A DNA stretch of 43,475 nt, taken from the NCBI GenBank assembly GCA_003023645.1, contig PXYQ01000003.1, positions 1 through 43,475 of the forward strand. Reading direction: 5' to 3'. A program made the position numbers and the translations under genes. Below the pieces are notes generated by a model. The model searched no databases, was not told the DNA's origin, and saw only the letters and a program-made list of their open reading frames with translations. This document shows positions 1 to 10,032 of this stretch, one piece after another; position 1 is the stretch's first letter; the number at the start of each line of letters is the position of its first letter. The DNA is from Candidatus Arcticimaribacter sp. Lineage in GTDB: Bacteria > Bacteroidota > Bacteroidia > Flavobacteriales > Flavobacteriaceae.

Positions 1-770
1 TGTCTGATATTTTAGGTGATGAAGATCACTTAGGAGATATGGACTTTAAAGTAACCGGTACTTCTGAAGGAATTACAGCTTGTCAAATGGATATTAAGAT
101 TAAAGGTTTGCCGTATGAAATCCTTGTAAATGCTTTGAAACAAGCACGTGCTGGACGTTTACACATCCTTGATAAAATCACCGAAACCATCGCAACACCA
201 GCTGAAGATGTGAAACCACATTCTCCAAAAATGGTAACACGTGTAATTCCAAATGAATTCATTGGTGCGTTAATTGGCCCTGGTGGAAAAGTGATTCAAG
301 AACTTCAAAAAACAACAGGAACAACCATTGTAATCAATGAAGATCCTGTAACAGAAGAAGGAATTGTTGAAATCCTTGGAACTGATCAAGTAGGTATTGA
401 TGCGGTTATTACTAAAATTGACTCTTTAATGTTCAAACCAACAGTAGGAGACAGCTACCAAGTAAAAGTGATTAAAATGCTTGACTTTGGTGCAGTTGTT
501 GAATATTTAGATGCTCCTGGAAACGAAGTACTACTTCACGTTAGTGAACTGGCATGGGAACGTACAGAAAATGTATCTGACGTTGTGAATATGGGAGATG
601 TCTTTGATGTAAAGTATTTCGGTCAAGACCCAAGAACACGTAAAGAAAAAGTATCGCGTAAAGCGTTATTGGAAAAGCCTGAAGGCTATGTAGCTCGCCC
701 ACCAAGAGATGATAGTCGTGGTCGTGACAATAAGCGTCGTGATGATAGAAAACCAAGAAGCAGAGATTAA
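1..770 (+). CDS. pnp: Polyribonucleotide nucleotidyltransferase (PNPase), C-terminal part; 5' end truncated by window
   Basis: Frame is open to the window edge ([20 protein letters not shown]...); KH motif ([22 protein letters not shown]) followed by S1 domain ([22 protein letters not shown]...) and a basic Arg/Asp-rich tail. Confidence 0.97.
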   Translation, partial: SDILGDEDHLGDMDFKVTGTSEGITACQMDIKIKGLPYEILVNALKQARAGRLHILDKITETIATPAEDVKPHSPKMVTRVIPNEFIGALIGPGGKVIQELQKTTGTTIVINEDPVTEEGIVEILGTDQVGIDAVITKIDSLMFKPTVGDSYQVKVIKMLDFGAVVEYLDAPGNEVLLHVSELAWERTENVSDVVNMGDVFDVKYFGQDPRTRKEKVSRKALLEKPEGYVARPPRDDSRGRDNKRRDDRKPRSRD

Positions 771-792
771 TTTCTGTTACGTTTTTAAATTT

Positions 793-828
793 AAAAAACC
801 TCTCAATTCAATTTGAGAGGTTTTTTTT
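793..828 (+). terminator. Intrinsic terminator downstream of pnp
   Basis: Perfect stem aaaaaacctctcaa/ttgagaggtttttt followed by a T-run. Confidence 0.85.
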
Positions 829-891
829 GGTTTATGTGTAACTTTTTAACCTTTTGAACGTATAAGAAGTATACACAATATTTAATCATAC

Positions 892-1755
892 ATGAGACAA
901 CTTAAAATAACCAAGCAGGTAACGAATCGTGAAACCGCTTCTCTTGACAAATATCTTCAAGAAATTGGAAAAGTAGATTTAATTACCGCTGAGGAAGAAG
1001 TAGAATTAGCGCAAAGAATTAAAGCTGGAGATCAAGTTGCTCTCGAAAAACTAACCAAAGCAAACCTTAGATTTGTTGTATCTGTTGCAAAACAATACCA
1101 GAATCAAGGATTAACACTTCCTGATTTAATTAATGAAGGTAACTTAGGATTAATCAAAGCTGCTAAACGTTTTGATGAAACTCGTGGATTTAAATTCATT
1201 TCCTATGCAGTTTGGTGGATTCGTCAATCGATTCTTCAAGCCTTAGCAGAGCAATCAAGAATTGTTCGTTTGCCTTTGAATAAAATTGGTTCGATCAATA
1301 AAATCAATAAAACCTATGCTTTTCTAGAACAAGCTCATGAACGAGCGCCTTCTGCAGAAGAAATTGCTAAGGAATTGGATATGACTATCAATGACGTAAA
1401 AGAGTCTCTTAAAAACTCTGGAAGACACGTCTCAATGGATGCGCCACTAGTAGAAGGAGAAGACTCTAATCTATACGATGTATTGAATAGTGGAGAATCG
1501 CCTAATCCAGATAGAACACTACTTCATGAATCTTTAAAGACAGAAATTGAACGTGCTTTGGAAACACTTACTCCTCGTGAAGCAGACGTGGTTCGCTTAT
1601 ACTTCGGTTTAGGAGAACAACACGCAATGACTCTTGAAGAAATTGGTGAAACTTTTGATCTGACACGTGAACGTGTTCGTCAAATCAAAGAAAAAGCAAT
1701 TCGACGCCTGAAGCATACATCTCGAAGTAAAATCTTGAAAACATATTTAGGGTAA
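892..1755 (+). CDS. rpoD: RNA polymerase primary sigma factor, short form (287 aa, no region 1.1)
   Basis: Sigma-70 regions 2-4: [54 protein letters not shown]...[28 protein letters not shown]. Confidence 0.96.
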   Translation: MRQLKITKQVTNRETASLDKYLQEIGKVDLITAEEEVELAQRIKAGDQVALEKLTKANLRFVVSVAKQYQNQGLTLPDLINEGNLGLIKAAKRFDETRGFKFISYAVWWIRQSILQALAEQSRIVRLPLNKIGSINKINKTYAFLEQAHERAPSAEEIAKELDMTINDVKESLKNSGRHVSMDAPLVEGEDSNLYDVLNSGESPNPDRTLLHESLKTEIERALETLTPREADVVRLYFGLGEQHAMTLEEIGETFDLTRERVRQIKEKAIRRLKHTSRSKILKTYLG

Positions 1756-1762
1756 CCTAACA

Positions 1763-1786
1763 AGCAACCTTCGGGTTGCTTTTTTT
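1763..1786 (+). terminator. Intrinsic terminator downstream of rpoD
   Basis: agcaacc-ttcg-ggttgct followed by ttttttt. Confidence 0.85.
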
Positions 1787-1807
1787 ATAACCGAAAACTA
1801 TTTTACA

Positions 1808-2458
1808 ATGCCAACACTTATAGCTCCCTCCGTTTTAGCGGCAGACTTTGCAAACCTTCAACGAGATTCAGAAATGCTCAACAAAAGTGAAGCGGACTGG
1901 TTTCATATCGATATCATGGATGGTGTGTTTGTTCCTAACATATCCTTTGGGATGCCTGTGCTCAAGGCTATCGCTAAACACGCGACTAAACCCCTCGACG
2001 TTCATTTAATGATTGTAAATCCAGATCAGTATATTGAAACCTTTGCTGAACTTGGTTCTGCAGTGCTTACAGTTCATTACGAAGCTTGTGATCACTTACA
2101 CCGGACACTTCAAAAAATCAAATCTTGTGGAATGAAAGCAGGTGTAGCTTTAAATCCTCACACACCTATTACCGTCTTAGATTCTATTATTAAAGATGTG
2201 GATCTTGTTTGCCTTATGAGTGTTAATCCTGGTTTCGGTGGACAATCGTTCATTGAAGAAACATACACTAAGGTTAAGACGTTAAAGGCTCTTATTCAAG
2301 AAAAAGGGGCTACTACTTTAATTGAAATTGATGGAGGAGTAACAAATAAAAATGCAAAACAACTTATCGACGCTGGAGCCGACGTTCTTGTTGCTGGTAG
2401 TTATGTTTTCGGAGCAGAAGATCCAATTCAAACGATAGCTGGGTTAAAGGAAATCTAA
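1808..2458 (+). CDS. rpe: Ribulose-phosphate 3-epimerase
   Basis: APSVLAADFANL, WFHIDIMDGVFVPN, VNPGFGGQSF, EIDGGV motifs. Confidence 0.97.
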   Translation: MPTLIAPSVLAADFANLQRDSEMLNKSEADWFHIDIMDGVFVPNISFGMPVLKAIAKHATKPLDVHLMIVNPDQYIETFAELGSAVLTVHYEACDHLHRTLQKIKSCGMKAGVALNPHTPITVLDSIIKDVDLVCLMSVNPGFGGQSFIEETYTKVKTLKALIQEKGATTLIEIDGGVTNKNAKQLIDAGADVLVAGSYVFGAEDPIQTIAGLKEI

Positions 2459-2482
2459 GATATAAATTTGAATTTATAGAAT

Positions 2483-2515
2483 AAAAAAAGGGTGAACATA
2501 AGTTCACCCTTTTTT
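2483..2515. terminator. Probable bidirectional terminator between convergent rpe and OmpA-family gene
   Basis: aaaaaaagggtgaac-ataa-gttcaccctttttt; A-run and T-run on both sides. Confidence 0.85.
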
Positions 2516-2533
2516 GTTTTTGTATTACTGAGC

Positions 2534-3898
2534 TTAATTAATAATCATAGCTTTGAATTCAACTCTTCTGTTTTTTGCTCTAGCTTGAGGCGAATCATCT
2601 CCATCAATCGGCATAGACTCACCGAAAGATTTCACTTCAATTCTGCTAGAATCAGCACCTAATTCGATCAGTTTAGCCTGAACAGATTCAGCTCTTCTAA
2701 GAGATAGAGCATCATTATATTGTGCGCTTCCATCACTTGATGCATGCCCTTCTATTATGATTTTTGCATTTGGATTTTCATCTAACACACGCTTGATTTC
2801 ACTTATTGCCGTAAGTACTTTTTTACCCATAAGCTTAGAGCTATCAGCAGCAAACATTATGTTAGAACCAATATCATTCATCTTATCTAAAAGATCTTTC
2901 GGTGTGTCTGGACAACCATTACCTTCAGCTGTACCAGCTTCTTCAGGGCAGGCATCATCTTTATCAGCTATTCCATCATTATCTGTATCTGGCCATGGGC
3001 AACCTTTATTTTCCAATTCACCTGCAGTTTCTGGACATTCATCTTCAGAATCCATAATCCCATCAGCATCAGTATCTGGACAACCATTTAATTCGACTAA
3101 TCCAGCCACATCAACACATGAATCATCTTTATCTAAGACTCCATCTCCATCCGTATCTGGGCATCCGTTATTTTCTTCAGGTCCAGCCTCTTCAGGACAA
3201 CCATCTAAATTATCTGGAATTCCATCTGCGTCTGTATCAGGGCATCCTTCAAACTCTTTAAGACCAGGAACATCTGGACATTTATCTTTCTTATCAGAAA
3301 TACCATCTTTATCAGCATCTCCAGAACCAAGGCCAAAAGAAACACCAAAAGTATGCTGTAGGTAATTTACCTTTGGACGATCTTGAGTTGCACGATAACT
3401 GGTTTCTAAAAACAATCCCCATCTATCTCCTAGTTTTAAATTCAATCCTGCAGCTCCAAAGTAAGTAACGGTTAGTGATTTAGAAGCGTCGTATTCGGAA
3501 TTAGATATTGCATCAAAAGAGCTAAATCCCCAGCCTGCTTTTAGATAAGGGCTAAGTTTTGAATCTCTAGCAAAACCATATTTCAAGGCAGCATCGATAT
3601 TATAAAAATCTGCATTAGATCCGCCAGTTTCATTTTGAAGATTATTAGCTGAGAATTGTGCACCCAACGAAAGTCCACCATATATCGAGCGAAAAACGGA
3701 TAAAGAAGGAACTCCAAGACTTAAGCTGTTGAAATCACTTTTTTCATATAGGACTCCATCACTAAGAGGATTACCAAAATCGTTTTGCAATCCAATGCCA
3801 TTAATTCCAACCGAAATCAGCCAAGGGTTATCAGAAGTTTGAGCTTGAACTGCTCCAACAAAAAAGAGCAATAAAGCGATTAGTTTTAAATTTTTCAT
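2534..3898 (-). CDS. OmpA-family outer membrane protein with five thrombospondin type-3 (TSP3) repeats
   Basis: Signal peptide (likely start [20 protein letters not shown] at 3898), beta-barrel-like N-terminus, DxDxDG TSP3 repeats, C-terminal OmpA domain ([27 protein letters not shown]...KNRRVEF). Confidence 0.92.
   Translation of the reverse strand: MKNLKLIALLLFFVGAVQAQTSDNPWLISVGINGIGLQNDFGNPLSDGVLYEKSDFNSLSLGVPSLSVFRSIYGGLSLGAQFSANNLQNETGGSNADFYNIDAALKYGFARDSKLSPYLKAGWGFSSFDAISNSEYDASKSLTVTYFGAAGLNLKLGDRWGLFLETSYRATQDRPKVNYLQHTFGVSFGLGSGDADKDGISDKKDKCPDVPGLKEFEGCPDTDADGIPDNLDGCPEEAGPEENNGCPDTDGDGVLDKDDSCVDVAGLVELNGCPDTDADGIMDSEDECPETAGELENKGCPWPDTDNDGIADKDDACPEEAGTAEGNGCPDTPKDLLDKMNDIGSNIMFAADSSKLMGKKVLTAISEIKRVLDENPNAKIIIEGHASSDGSAQYNDALSLRRAESVQAKLIELGADSSRIEVKSFGESMPIDGDDSPQARAKNRRVEFKAMIIN
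2900..3319 (-). repeat. In-frame TSP3 calcium-binding repeat array (about 5 units of 25-28 aa)
   Basis: [46 protein letters not shown]... repeated with conserved Cys spacing. Confidence 0.85.
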
Positions 3899-4132
3899 GT
3901 TTAATTTTTTTAAGTGCATAAGCTATTAATAACGTTTTTTTTAAAATTTTATTATTACATGACAGTAAAATAAAGGGTCTTTAAACGTCTAAAATACAAC
4001 TTTTTATAATTAAAGTGAAAAATGTTTTAATATCTGACATTTATTTCAATAAAAATCAACAAAAAAACCATAACAGTATTACTAAACAAATTATCTTTAA
4101 TGAGTATTTACTTCAAATAATAAAGTCATTTA

Positions 4133-5134
4133 ATGGGTACAAAAGCAGATTTAGAAATCGCCACTACCACCTTAGCAGCTAGAGGATACTTAAAGCTTCC
4201 AGTTCCAACAAAAGATACTATTGTCTTTGAAATCAAGCGCTTAAAAAAGGAGAAAAATGCTGTGATACTAGCACATTATTATCAGAACAAGGATATTCAG
4301 GAATTAGCCGACTACTTAGGTGACAGCTTGTATTTAGCCAAAATTGCAGCAGAAGTTGAAGCCGATATTATAGTTTTCGCAGGAGTTCATTTTATGGCAG
4401 AAACTGCAAAAATAATTAATCCAACCAAAAAGGTTGTTCTTCCTGATTTAAAAGCAGGATGCTCTTTGGCCGATTCTTGTCCACCAGCTGATTTTAAAAA
4501 ATTCAAAGAACAATATCCCGAGGCCTTGGTGGTAACCTATATCAATTGCTCTGCTGATATAAAAGCCTTAAGTGACATCGTTTGTACTTCAAGTAATGCT
4601 GTTCAAATAATTGAATCAATACCCAAAGACAAGCAAATTATCTTTGCTCCTGACAAGAACCTAGGTCGATACCTTATCAAAGAAACTGGCCGTGATATGA
4701 TTCTATGGGAAGGATCCTGTATTGTACATGAAGCTTTTTCGTTTGAAAAAATAGTAACACTCTTTAAAGAACATCCACAAGCAAAATTCATAGCACATCC
4801 CGAAAGTGAAAGCCAAGTATTGGATGTTGCTCACTATGTCGGTAGCACTTCTGGTTTGCTCAAGTTTGTACAAGAAGACGATGCAACAGAATTTATTGTT
4901 GCAACTGAGGCTGGTATTTTACATGAAATGCAAAAAAGAGCTCCGCATAAAACATTCATCCCTGCTCCTGTCGAAGACGATACATGTGCCTGTAGTGAGT
5001 GTGCCTTTATGAAACTGAATACGCTTGAAAAATTATATCTTTGTTTAGAACACGAATTACCAGAAATCCTTCTAGAAGAAAACTTAATGAGTCAAGCGCG
5101 TCTCCCTATAGAACGAATGCTAGAAATCGGTTAA
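4133..5134 (+). CDS. nadA: Quinolinate synthase
   Basis: [22 protein letters not shown], cluster cysteines ([37 protein letters not shown]). Confidence 0.96.
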   Translation: MGTKADLEIATTTLAARGYLKLPVPTKDTIVFEIKRLKKEKNAVILAHYYQNKDIQELADYLGDSLYLAKIAAEVEADIIVFAGVHFMAETAKIINPTKKVVLPDLKAGCSLADSCPPADFKKFKEQYPEALVVTYINCSADIKALSDIVCTSSNAVQIIESIPKDKQIIFAPDKNLGRYLIKETGRDMILWEGSCIVHEAFSFEKIVTLFKEHPQAKFIAHPESESQVLDVAHYVGSTSGLLKFVQEDDATEFIVATEAGILHEMQKRAPHKTFIPAPVEDDTCACSECAFMKLNTLEKLYLCLEHELPEILLEENLMSQARLPIERMLEIG

Positions 5135-5135
5135 G

Positions 5136-6692
5136 ATGAATACAGATGTACTTGTTATTGGAACCGGAATTTCTGGATTATCTTATGCTATCAAATTATC
5201 AAAACTATCTCCTACAACAAAAATCACTTTAATATGTAAAGAAGATTTAATGGAGGGTAATACGCGATATGCCCAAGGAGGAATAGCTGCGGTTTATAAT
5301 TTCGAAAAAGACTCCTTTAAAAAACACATTGAAGACACCTATATCGCAGGCGATTCCGAAGGAGACCTTGATGTTATCGATTTTGTTGTTAAAGAAGGTA
5401 CTGATCGGGTGAATGAATTGATGCAATGGGGAACGGCATTCGACACTAAAAAAACAAAAGAATTTGATTTAGTTCGCGAAGGTGGACATTCTGAAAATAG
5501 AATATTACATTACAAGGATCATTCAGGCTCAGAAATACAACGTGCGTTGATTAATAAAGTCAAGGCAATTGATACTATTGAGTATTTAGAAAACCACATT
5601 TTAGTCGATTTAATTACTGATCACCACACCAAAACAGAGCATAAGCGTTGTTATGGAGCCTATATAATCTCAACACTCGATCAAGAAATAATCACGATAG
5701 CCTCTAAACTCACAATAGTAACTACAGGTGGAGTTGGTCAACTATACGAATTCACAACCAATCCAAGAGTAGCTACAGGCGACGGGCTTGGAGCTGCATA
5801 CCGAGCAAAAGTAAAAATCAAAAACTTACCCTATATCCAATTTCATCCCACAGCACTTCACCCAAAAATAAACGGAGATACCTTCCTAATTACTGAAGCT
5901 GTACGTGGGTCGGGTGGCGTACTCAAAAACTTAAGTGGTGAGCAATTCATGTCTAATTACGATGCTAGAAAAGAATTAGCTCCTCGTGATATCGTGTCTC
6001 GAGCTATTGCTGAAGAATTACTTTCACGAAAAGAGAATCATGTATTATTAGACGCTACTGGTATAGAAAAAGACGAGTTTTTGTCACACTTTCCGATGAT
6101 ACATGAAACCTGTATTTCAATTGGCATAGATCCAATGAAAGAAGGAATTCCAGTAGTTCCTGCTGCCCATTACAGTTGTGGTGGTATAGAAGTTGACTCC
6201 AATGGAGAATCGAGTTTAAAAGGCCTCTTTGCCATAGGAGAATGTAGTCATACTGGACTTCATGGAGCCAATCGACTGGCGTCGAATTCGTTATTAGAAG
6301 CTATTGTTTACGCCCATAGAGCTGCTGTATTCTCTGCAAATAGCTTGAACAAACCCATTTTAGACAATTCGTTTTACAACAACATACCAGATTGGGATGG
6401 TCAAGAATATTCTTCAGACTTAAAACTTGATAAAACTCAAAAACTTTTTAGTAATCTACAACAGATTATGAGTGAAAAAGCTGGTATTTTCAAAACAAAC
6501 AAAGGATTGAAAGAAGCTTCTATAGAATTGAATCTTCTGTATACAGAGACACTTGACTTATATCAAAAAAACAAACTGACACCTCAGTTATGTGAATTAA
6601 GAAACATGGTAAGTGTAGCCTATTTATTAATCAATCAGGCATTAGAAATAAAAGAAAACAAAGGAGTGTTTTATAACAACGATTATGCATAA
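5136..6692 (+). CDS. nadB: L-aspartate oxidase
   Basis: FAD-binding GTGISGLSYA; NTRYAQGGIAAV; HPTALHP; GLFAIGECSHTGLHGANRLASNSLLEA. Confidence 0.96.
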   Translation: MNTDVLVIGTGISGLSYAIKLSKLSPTTKITLICKEDLMEGNTRYAQGGIAAVYNFEKDSFKKHIEDTYIAGDSEGDLDVIDFVVKEGTDRVNELMQWGTAFDTKKTKEFDLVREGGHSENRILHYKDHSGSEIQRALINKVKAIDTIEYLENHILVDLITDHHTKTEHKRCYGAYIISTLDQEIITIASKLTIVTTGGVGQLYEFTTNPRVATGDGLGAAYRAKVKIKNLPYIQFHPTALHPKINGDTFLITEAVRGSGGVLKNLSGEQFMSNYDARKELAPRDIVSRAIAEELLSRKENHVLLDATGIEKDEFLSHFPMIHETCISIGIDPMKEGIPVVPAAHYSCGGIEVDSNGESSLKGLFAIGECSHTGLHGANRLASNSLLEAIVYAHRAAVFSANSLNKPILDNSFYNNIPDWDGQEYSSDLKLDKTQKLFSNLQQIMSEKAGIFKTNKGLKEASIELNLLYTETLDLYQKNKLTPQLCELRNMVSVAYLLINQALEIKENKGVFYNNDYA

Positions 6693-7551
6693 AAATCATT
6701 TTCTTAAAGATTACAAAAACGAAATTGACTTATTCATAGCTGCTGCTATTAGTGAAGATATTGGTAATGGCGATCATACCAGCCAGTCCTGTTTATCGAA
6801 CAATAATATAAGTAAGGCAAACCTTTTGGTCAAAGAAGCTGGAGTAATTGCTGGAGTTGAACTTGCTGAACATATTTTCAAATCCAAAAACGAAACGTTT
6901 ACTTTTGAAACAAAAATAAACGATGGCACCTGGGTAAATCCAGGCGATGTAGTTTTTACTATCGAAGGACCGCAGCTTGAATTATTGGCTACGGAACGCT
7001 TAGTTCTGAACTGCATGCAACGAATGAGTGGAATCGCTACGCTTACGCACCAAACAGCTGATCTTATAAAGCACACCTCTTGTAAACTATTAGACACGCG
7101 AAAAACGACTCCTAACTTTCGGTATCCTGAAAAATGGGCCGTACGTATTGGTGGAGGAGAGAATCATCGCATGGGCTTATTCGACATGATCATGATCAAA
7201 GACAATCATGTAGATTTTTGCGGCTCAACAGCAAAAGCATTAAGTAAAACGAAAAAATATTTAGAAGCGAATAACCTTAACATCCCAGTGATAATCGAAG
7301 TTCGAAATCAATCGGAAATTAGAGCTTGCTTAGATTTCCCATGGATTCATCGGATTTTACTGGATAATATGAATCCTGAAGTTTTAAAAGAAGGACTTAA
7401 AATTATTGATGGAAAAATAGCAACGGAGGCATCAGGGAATATTACTAAAGAAACGATTGTAGCAATCGCAGAAACTGGTGTGGATTATGTTTCTCTGGGA
7501 GCTTTAACACATTCTGCGCGAAATATTGACTTGAGTCTAAAAGCAATCTAA
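6685..7551 (+). CDS. nadC: Nicotinate-nucleotide pyrophosphorylase (carboxylating)
   Basis: EDIGNGDHTS, ERLVLNCMQRMSGIAT, LDTRKTTPNFRYPEKWAVRIGGGENHRMGLFDMIMIKDNH; 8-bp overlap with nadB. Confidence 0.96.
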   Translation: MHKNHFLKDYKNEIDLFIAAAISEDIGNGDHTSQSCLSNNNISKANLLVKEAGVIAGVELAEHIFKSKNETFTFETKINDGTWVNPGDVVFTIEGPQLELLATERLVLNCMQRMSGIATLTHQTADLIKHTSCKLLDTRKTTPNFRYPEKWAVRIGGGENHRMGLFDMIMIKDNHVDFCGSTAKALSKTKKYLEANNLNIPVIIEVRNQSEIRACLDFPWIHRILLDNMNPEVLKEGLKIIDGKIATEASGNITKETIVAIAETGVDYVSLGALTHSARNIDLSLKAI

Positions 7552-7559
7552 AAGCTTTT

Positions 7560-8153
7560 TTACAAATTCAATACTGGATTAAAACCCGAAAGATCAATAG
7601 CAAACCATTCGAAAGTTGTGTTTTTGTTTTGAATAGAAACAGGAATTCGAACTCGAATTTTCTTCATTTCTAATGCTAGAGTATTCAACACATCATCTTC
7701 CAATTGCATTTGAAAAACATTGCTTCTAGAATAAGTAGCTTTTGAAACGGTGATTTCTCCGTTAGCATTAACGATTTCAATGTTAACAGGACAAATACTC
7801 AAACAACGGGGAAATTTAAATTCGTTTTCATTCGTAGCAGTTGACTCAAAATAAACACCAACTATATTCCCTTTATCCGAACCTTTTTTACCAATCTTAA
7901 AGTTAGCTGTAACACCCATTTCAATAATTGAATCGTCTTGAACATTGGCTTTTATCGTATTTGTTGATAGTTTTCCTAAAACAAAATAAGGGACGATATC
8001 TTCCCCAGTAGGTAATTGCTTCATATCAAAAATCCACCCTGCTTGCTCATATACTCCTTGAGCAATTTCTTGAGCTTTACCACTAGATTTAGAGCCTGAA
8101 CAAGAGGATACTAAAACCAAGATAAGCACTAAAGGCATTATTGCATTTTTCAT
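7560..8153 (-). CDS. Hypothetical lipoprotein
   Basis: From internal start (MKNAIMPLVLILVLVSSCSGSKSS) there is a signal peptide with lipobox LVSSC; no confident family assignment. Confidence 0.7.
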   Translation of the reverse strand: MKNAIMPLVLILVLVSSCSGSKSSGKAQEIAQGVYEQAGWIFDMKQLPTGEDIVPYFVLGKLSTNTIKANVQDDSIIEMGVTANFKIGKKGSDKGNIVGVYFESTATNENEFKFPRCLSICPVNIEIVNANGEITVSKATYSRSNVFQMQLEDDVLNTLALEMKKIRVRIPVSIQNKNTTFEWFAIDLSGFNPVLNL

Positions 8154-8174
8154 GTAAAAAAATTTTACTCTAAA

Positions 8175-8210
8175 AATACAAAGTTTATTGATCAATAAAA
8201 AGTTTGTATT
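8175..8210. promoter_or_regulatory. 36-bp near-perfect inverted repeat in divergent intergenic region
   Basis: AATACAAA-g-TTTATTGATCAATAAA-aag-TTTGTATT: 16-bp perfect palindrome flanked by 8-bp inverted arms. Confidence 0.65.
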
Positions 8211-8256
8211 ACATTTACTATATATCATGTATTAGATTTAAATTCAATTGGAATAA

Positions 8257-9171
8257 ATGCCTATGATTTTCTCAGAACAATCAAATTTAGAATCGATTTT
8301 AAATGGGTTATTTCGAACTTATTTTGAACGCGTTCCCGATGTTAAAAAGATAACAAATGCAATGATTAAAAAAGGATGGGTTTCCTCACAAGAAGACATC
8401 ATCAACGATCATGTAGCCTTTAGAACATTAGGTGTAGATAATCTTGGAATAGCATCTTTTGAAAAGATCTTTCTTCAGCATGGTTACGTAAAGAAAGAGT
8501 TCTATTCGTTTAAAGCAAAAAAACTGGACGCCTATTGGTACGCTCCTCCAACTGATAATTTACCTCGGATTTTTATAAGCGAATTGCGTGTGAATGACCT
8601 TAGCGACAAGGCACAACAAATCATCCGTAAATATACCGACTCAATAAAAAGTGATCCAGTCGATTCCTTAGACATGAATAAGCCTTCAGAGGTTATTGAG
8701 TTTTTCGAAAAGCCTTTATGGAAACTACCTACACTCGAAGACTACAACGACCTTTTAAACGAAAGCGAGTACGCAGCATGGGTGATTTATAATCGGTACT
8801 ATTTAAATCACTATACTATTAGTGTGCACGAATTGCCACATGGCTATGACCGCCTCGAGAAATTCAATGCGTTTTTATCTGAACTAGACATTAAACTTAA
8901 CGATGCTGGCGGAGTGATCAAAACCAGTAAGGACGGATTGTTACTTCAAAGCAGTTCGGTTGCAGAAATGATTACTGCAGTATTTGCTGGAAACAAAACA
9001 CAAAAAATAGCAGGAAGCTATGTTGAATTTGCAGAACGTAAAGTTCTAGCAGAATTTCAAGACCTTGAGCCAGGTATGATTACCGCCAAACACAGAAGGG
9101 ATGGTTTTGAAACAGCCAATGCTGATAAAATTTTTGAAAGCACATTTATAAAGCAAACTAAGAAAAACTAA
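8257..9171 (+). CDS. DUF1338 family protein (2-oxoadipate dioxygenase/decarboxylase, HglS-like)
   Basis: NDHVAFRTLGVDNLGIASFEKIFLQHGYVKKEFYSFKAKKLDAYWYAPP; NHYTISVHELPHG; YVEFAERK: candidate metal-ligand His/His/Glu and Arg in HVAFRT. Confidence 0.85.
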   Translation: MPMIFSEQSNLESILNGLFRTYFERVPDVKKITNAMIKKGWVSSQEDIINDHVAFRTLGVDNLGIASFEKIFLQHGYVKKEFYSFKAKKLDAYWYAPPTDNLPRIFISELRVNDLSDKAQQIIRKYTDSIKSDPVDSLDMNKPSEVIEFFEKPLWKLPTLEDYNDLLNESEYAAWVIYNRYYLNHYTISVHELPHGYDRLEKFNAFLSELDIKLNDAGGVIKTSKDGLLLQSSSVAEMITAVFAGNKTQKIAGSYVEFAERKVLAEFQDLEPGMITAKHRRDGFETANADKIFESTFIKQTKKN

Positions 9172-9173
9172 TT

Positions 9174-9443
9174 ATGGAAAGAGGGTTTTTTATAATGATT
9201 TCTGTTTTTTTGTTAATAGCTGTAATCCACATAATTTCCCTAAAGTTAATTCGGACTTCAGAAAAGAAGAAGAAATATTTGAGAACGATTTTCTTCTATA
9301 TTTACGGTGCAGCTTATGTAATTATAGGAGTAATGCAATTAGAACTTAATGACACTGGAAATATTTTCCCGATTTTACAAATTGCAGGTGGGATAATATT
9401 TATAGTCCTTAATTACCTTGGAAAGCTGAATCCTACAAAATGA
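9174..9443 (+). CDS. Small hydrophobic membrane protein (89 aa)
   Basis: ORF 2 nt downstream of the DUF1338 gene, with predicted transmembrane segments. Confidence 0.55.
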   Translation: MERGFFIMISVFLLIAVIHIISLKLIRTSEKKKKYLRTIFFYIYGAAYVIIGVMQLELNDTGNIFPILQIAGGIIFIVLNYLGKLNPTK

Positions 9444-10013
9444 TTATGCTTGAATTTTAATCCCAAACGAATCCAACAATCCAGGGGTTTCTGAAAGAGA
9501 AAAAGAGGCGCCTCTGAGGTTATTATTCTCAAGGTCTATCTTAATATTAAATGACGTTAGGAAATTTACTTTCTTAAGAATTGTATTCTCAAAAACTGTT
9601 TGTTTAAGGTCGCAAGAATCGAAAACAGAATCGGTTAAATTTGCTTCCGTAAAATCAGTTTCCATAAAAGTGCTCTTTTTGAACAATGTTTTCCTCAAAT
9701 CAAGCTGATAGAAAGAAGAAAAATCTAAAGTAGAATTTACGAATTCGAAGGATAAACCAATCGAATTTACTTGATCAAAGCGCACGCCTAATATTTTACA
9801 ATCGACAAATTGTACTTCTTGAAAAGTCGCTTTAGAAACCTGTACGTTGCTAAAATTACATCCTATAAACTCACAGGATTCAAAAATAGCTTCGGAAAAA
9901 TTAGTTTTTGAAAAGTCGCAGTTTCTGAATACACAATATTCGTAGCTGAACCCCGATTGATTTTGTTCTGAGAAATTAGCTTCAAAAGTTTCTTCTAAAA
10001 ATGTATTCTTCAA
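9444..10013 (-). CDS. Pentapeptide-repeat protein (189 aa), apparent TTG start
   Basis: Repeating A(N/D)(F/L)xx-type units (CVFRNCDFSKTNFSEAIFESCEFIGCNFSNVQVSKATF...). Start codon is TTG (caa at 10011-10013); no in-frame ATG upstream before the tRNA. Confidence 0.8.
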   Translation of the reverse strand: MKNTFLEETFEANFSEQNQSGFSYEYCVFRNCDFSKTNFSEAIFESCEFIGCNFSNVQVSKATFQEVQFVDCKILGVRFDQVNSIGLSFEFVNSTLDFSSFYQLDLRKTLFKKSTFMETDFTEANLTDSVFDSCDLKQTVFENTILKKVNFLTSFNIKIDLENNNLRGASFSLSETPGLLDSFGIKIQA

Positions 10014-10032
10014 AACTAAGAGGTTAAAAAAG

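Noticed and set aside
2757-3365. 202-aa ORF antisense to the OmpA/TSP3 gene
   Set aside because: Repetitive Ser/Pro-rich translation is the mirror of the TSP3 repeats on the opposite strand; the minus-strand gene has clear domains and a signal peptide.
8187-8196. Canonical FNR/CRP site in TTGATCAA
   Set aside because: Canonical sites have a 4-bp spacer between TTGAT and ATCAA half-sites; here they overlap, so assignment to FNR is not supported.
8154-8228. N-terminal extension of the lipoprotein ORF (MIYSKCNTNFLLINKLCIFRVKFFY)
   Set aside because: Internal Met at 8153 starts a textbook lipoprotein signal peptide; the extension would also cover the palindrome region.
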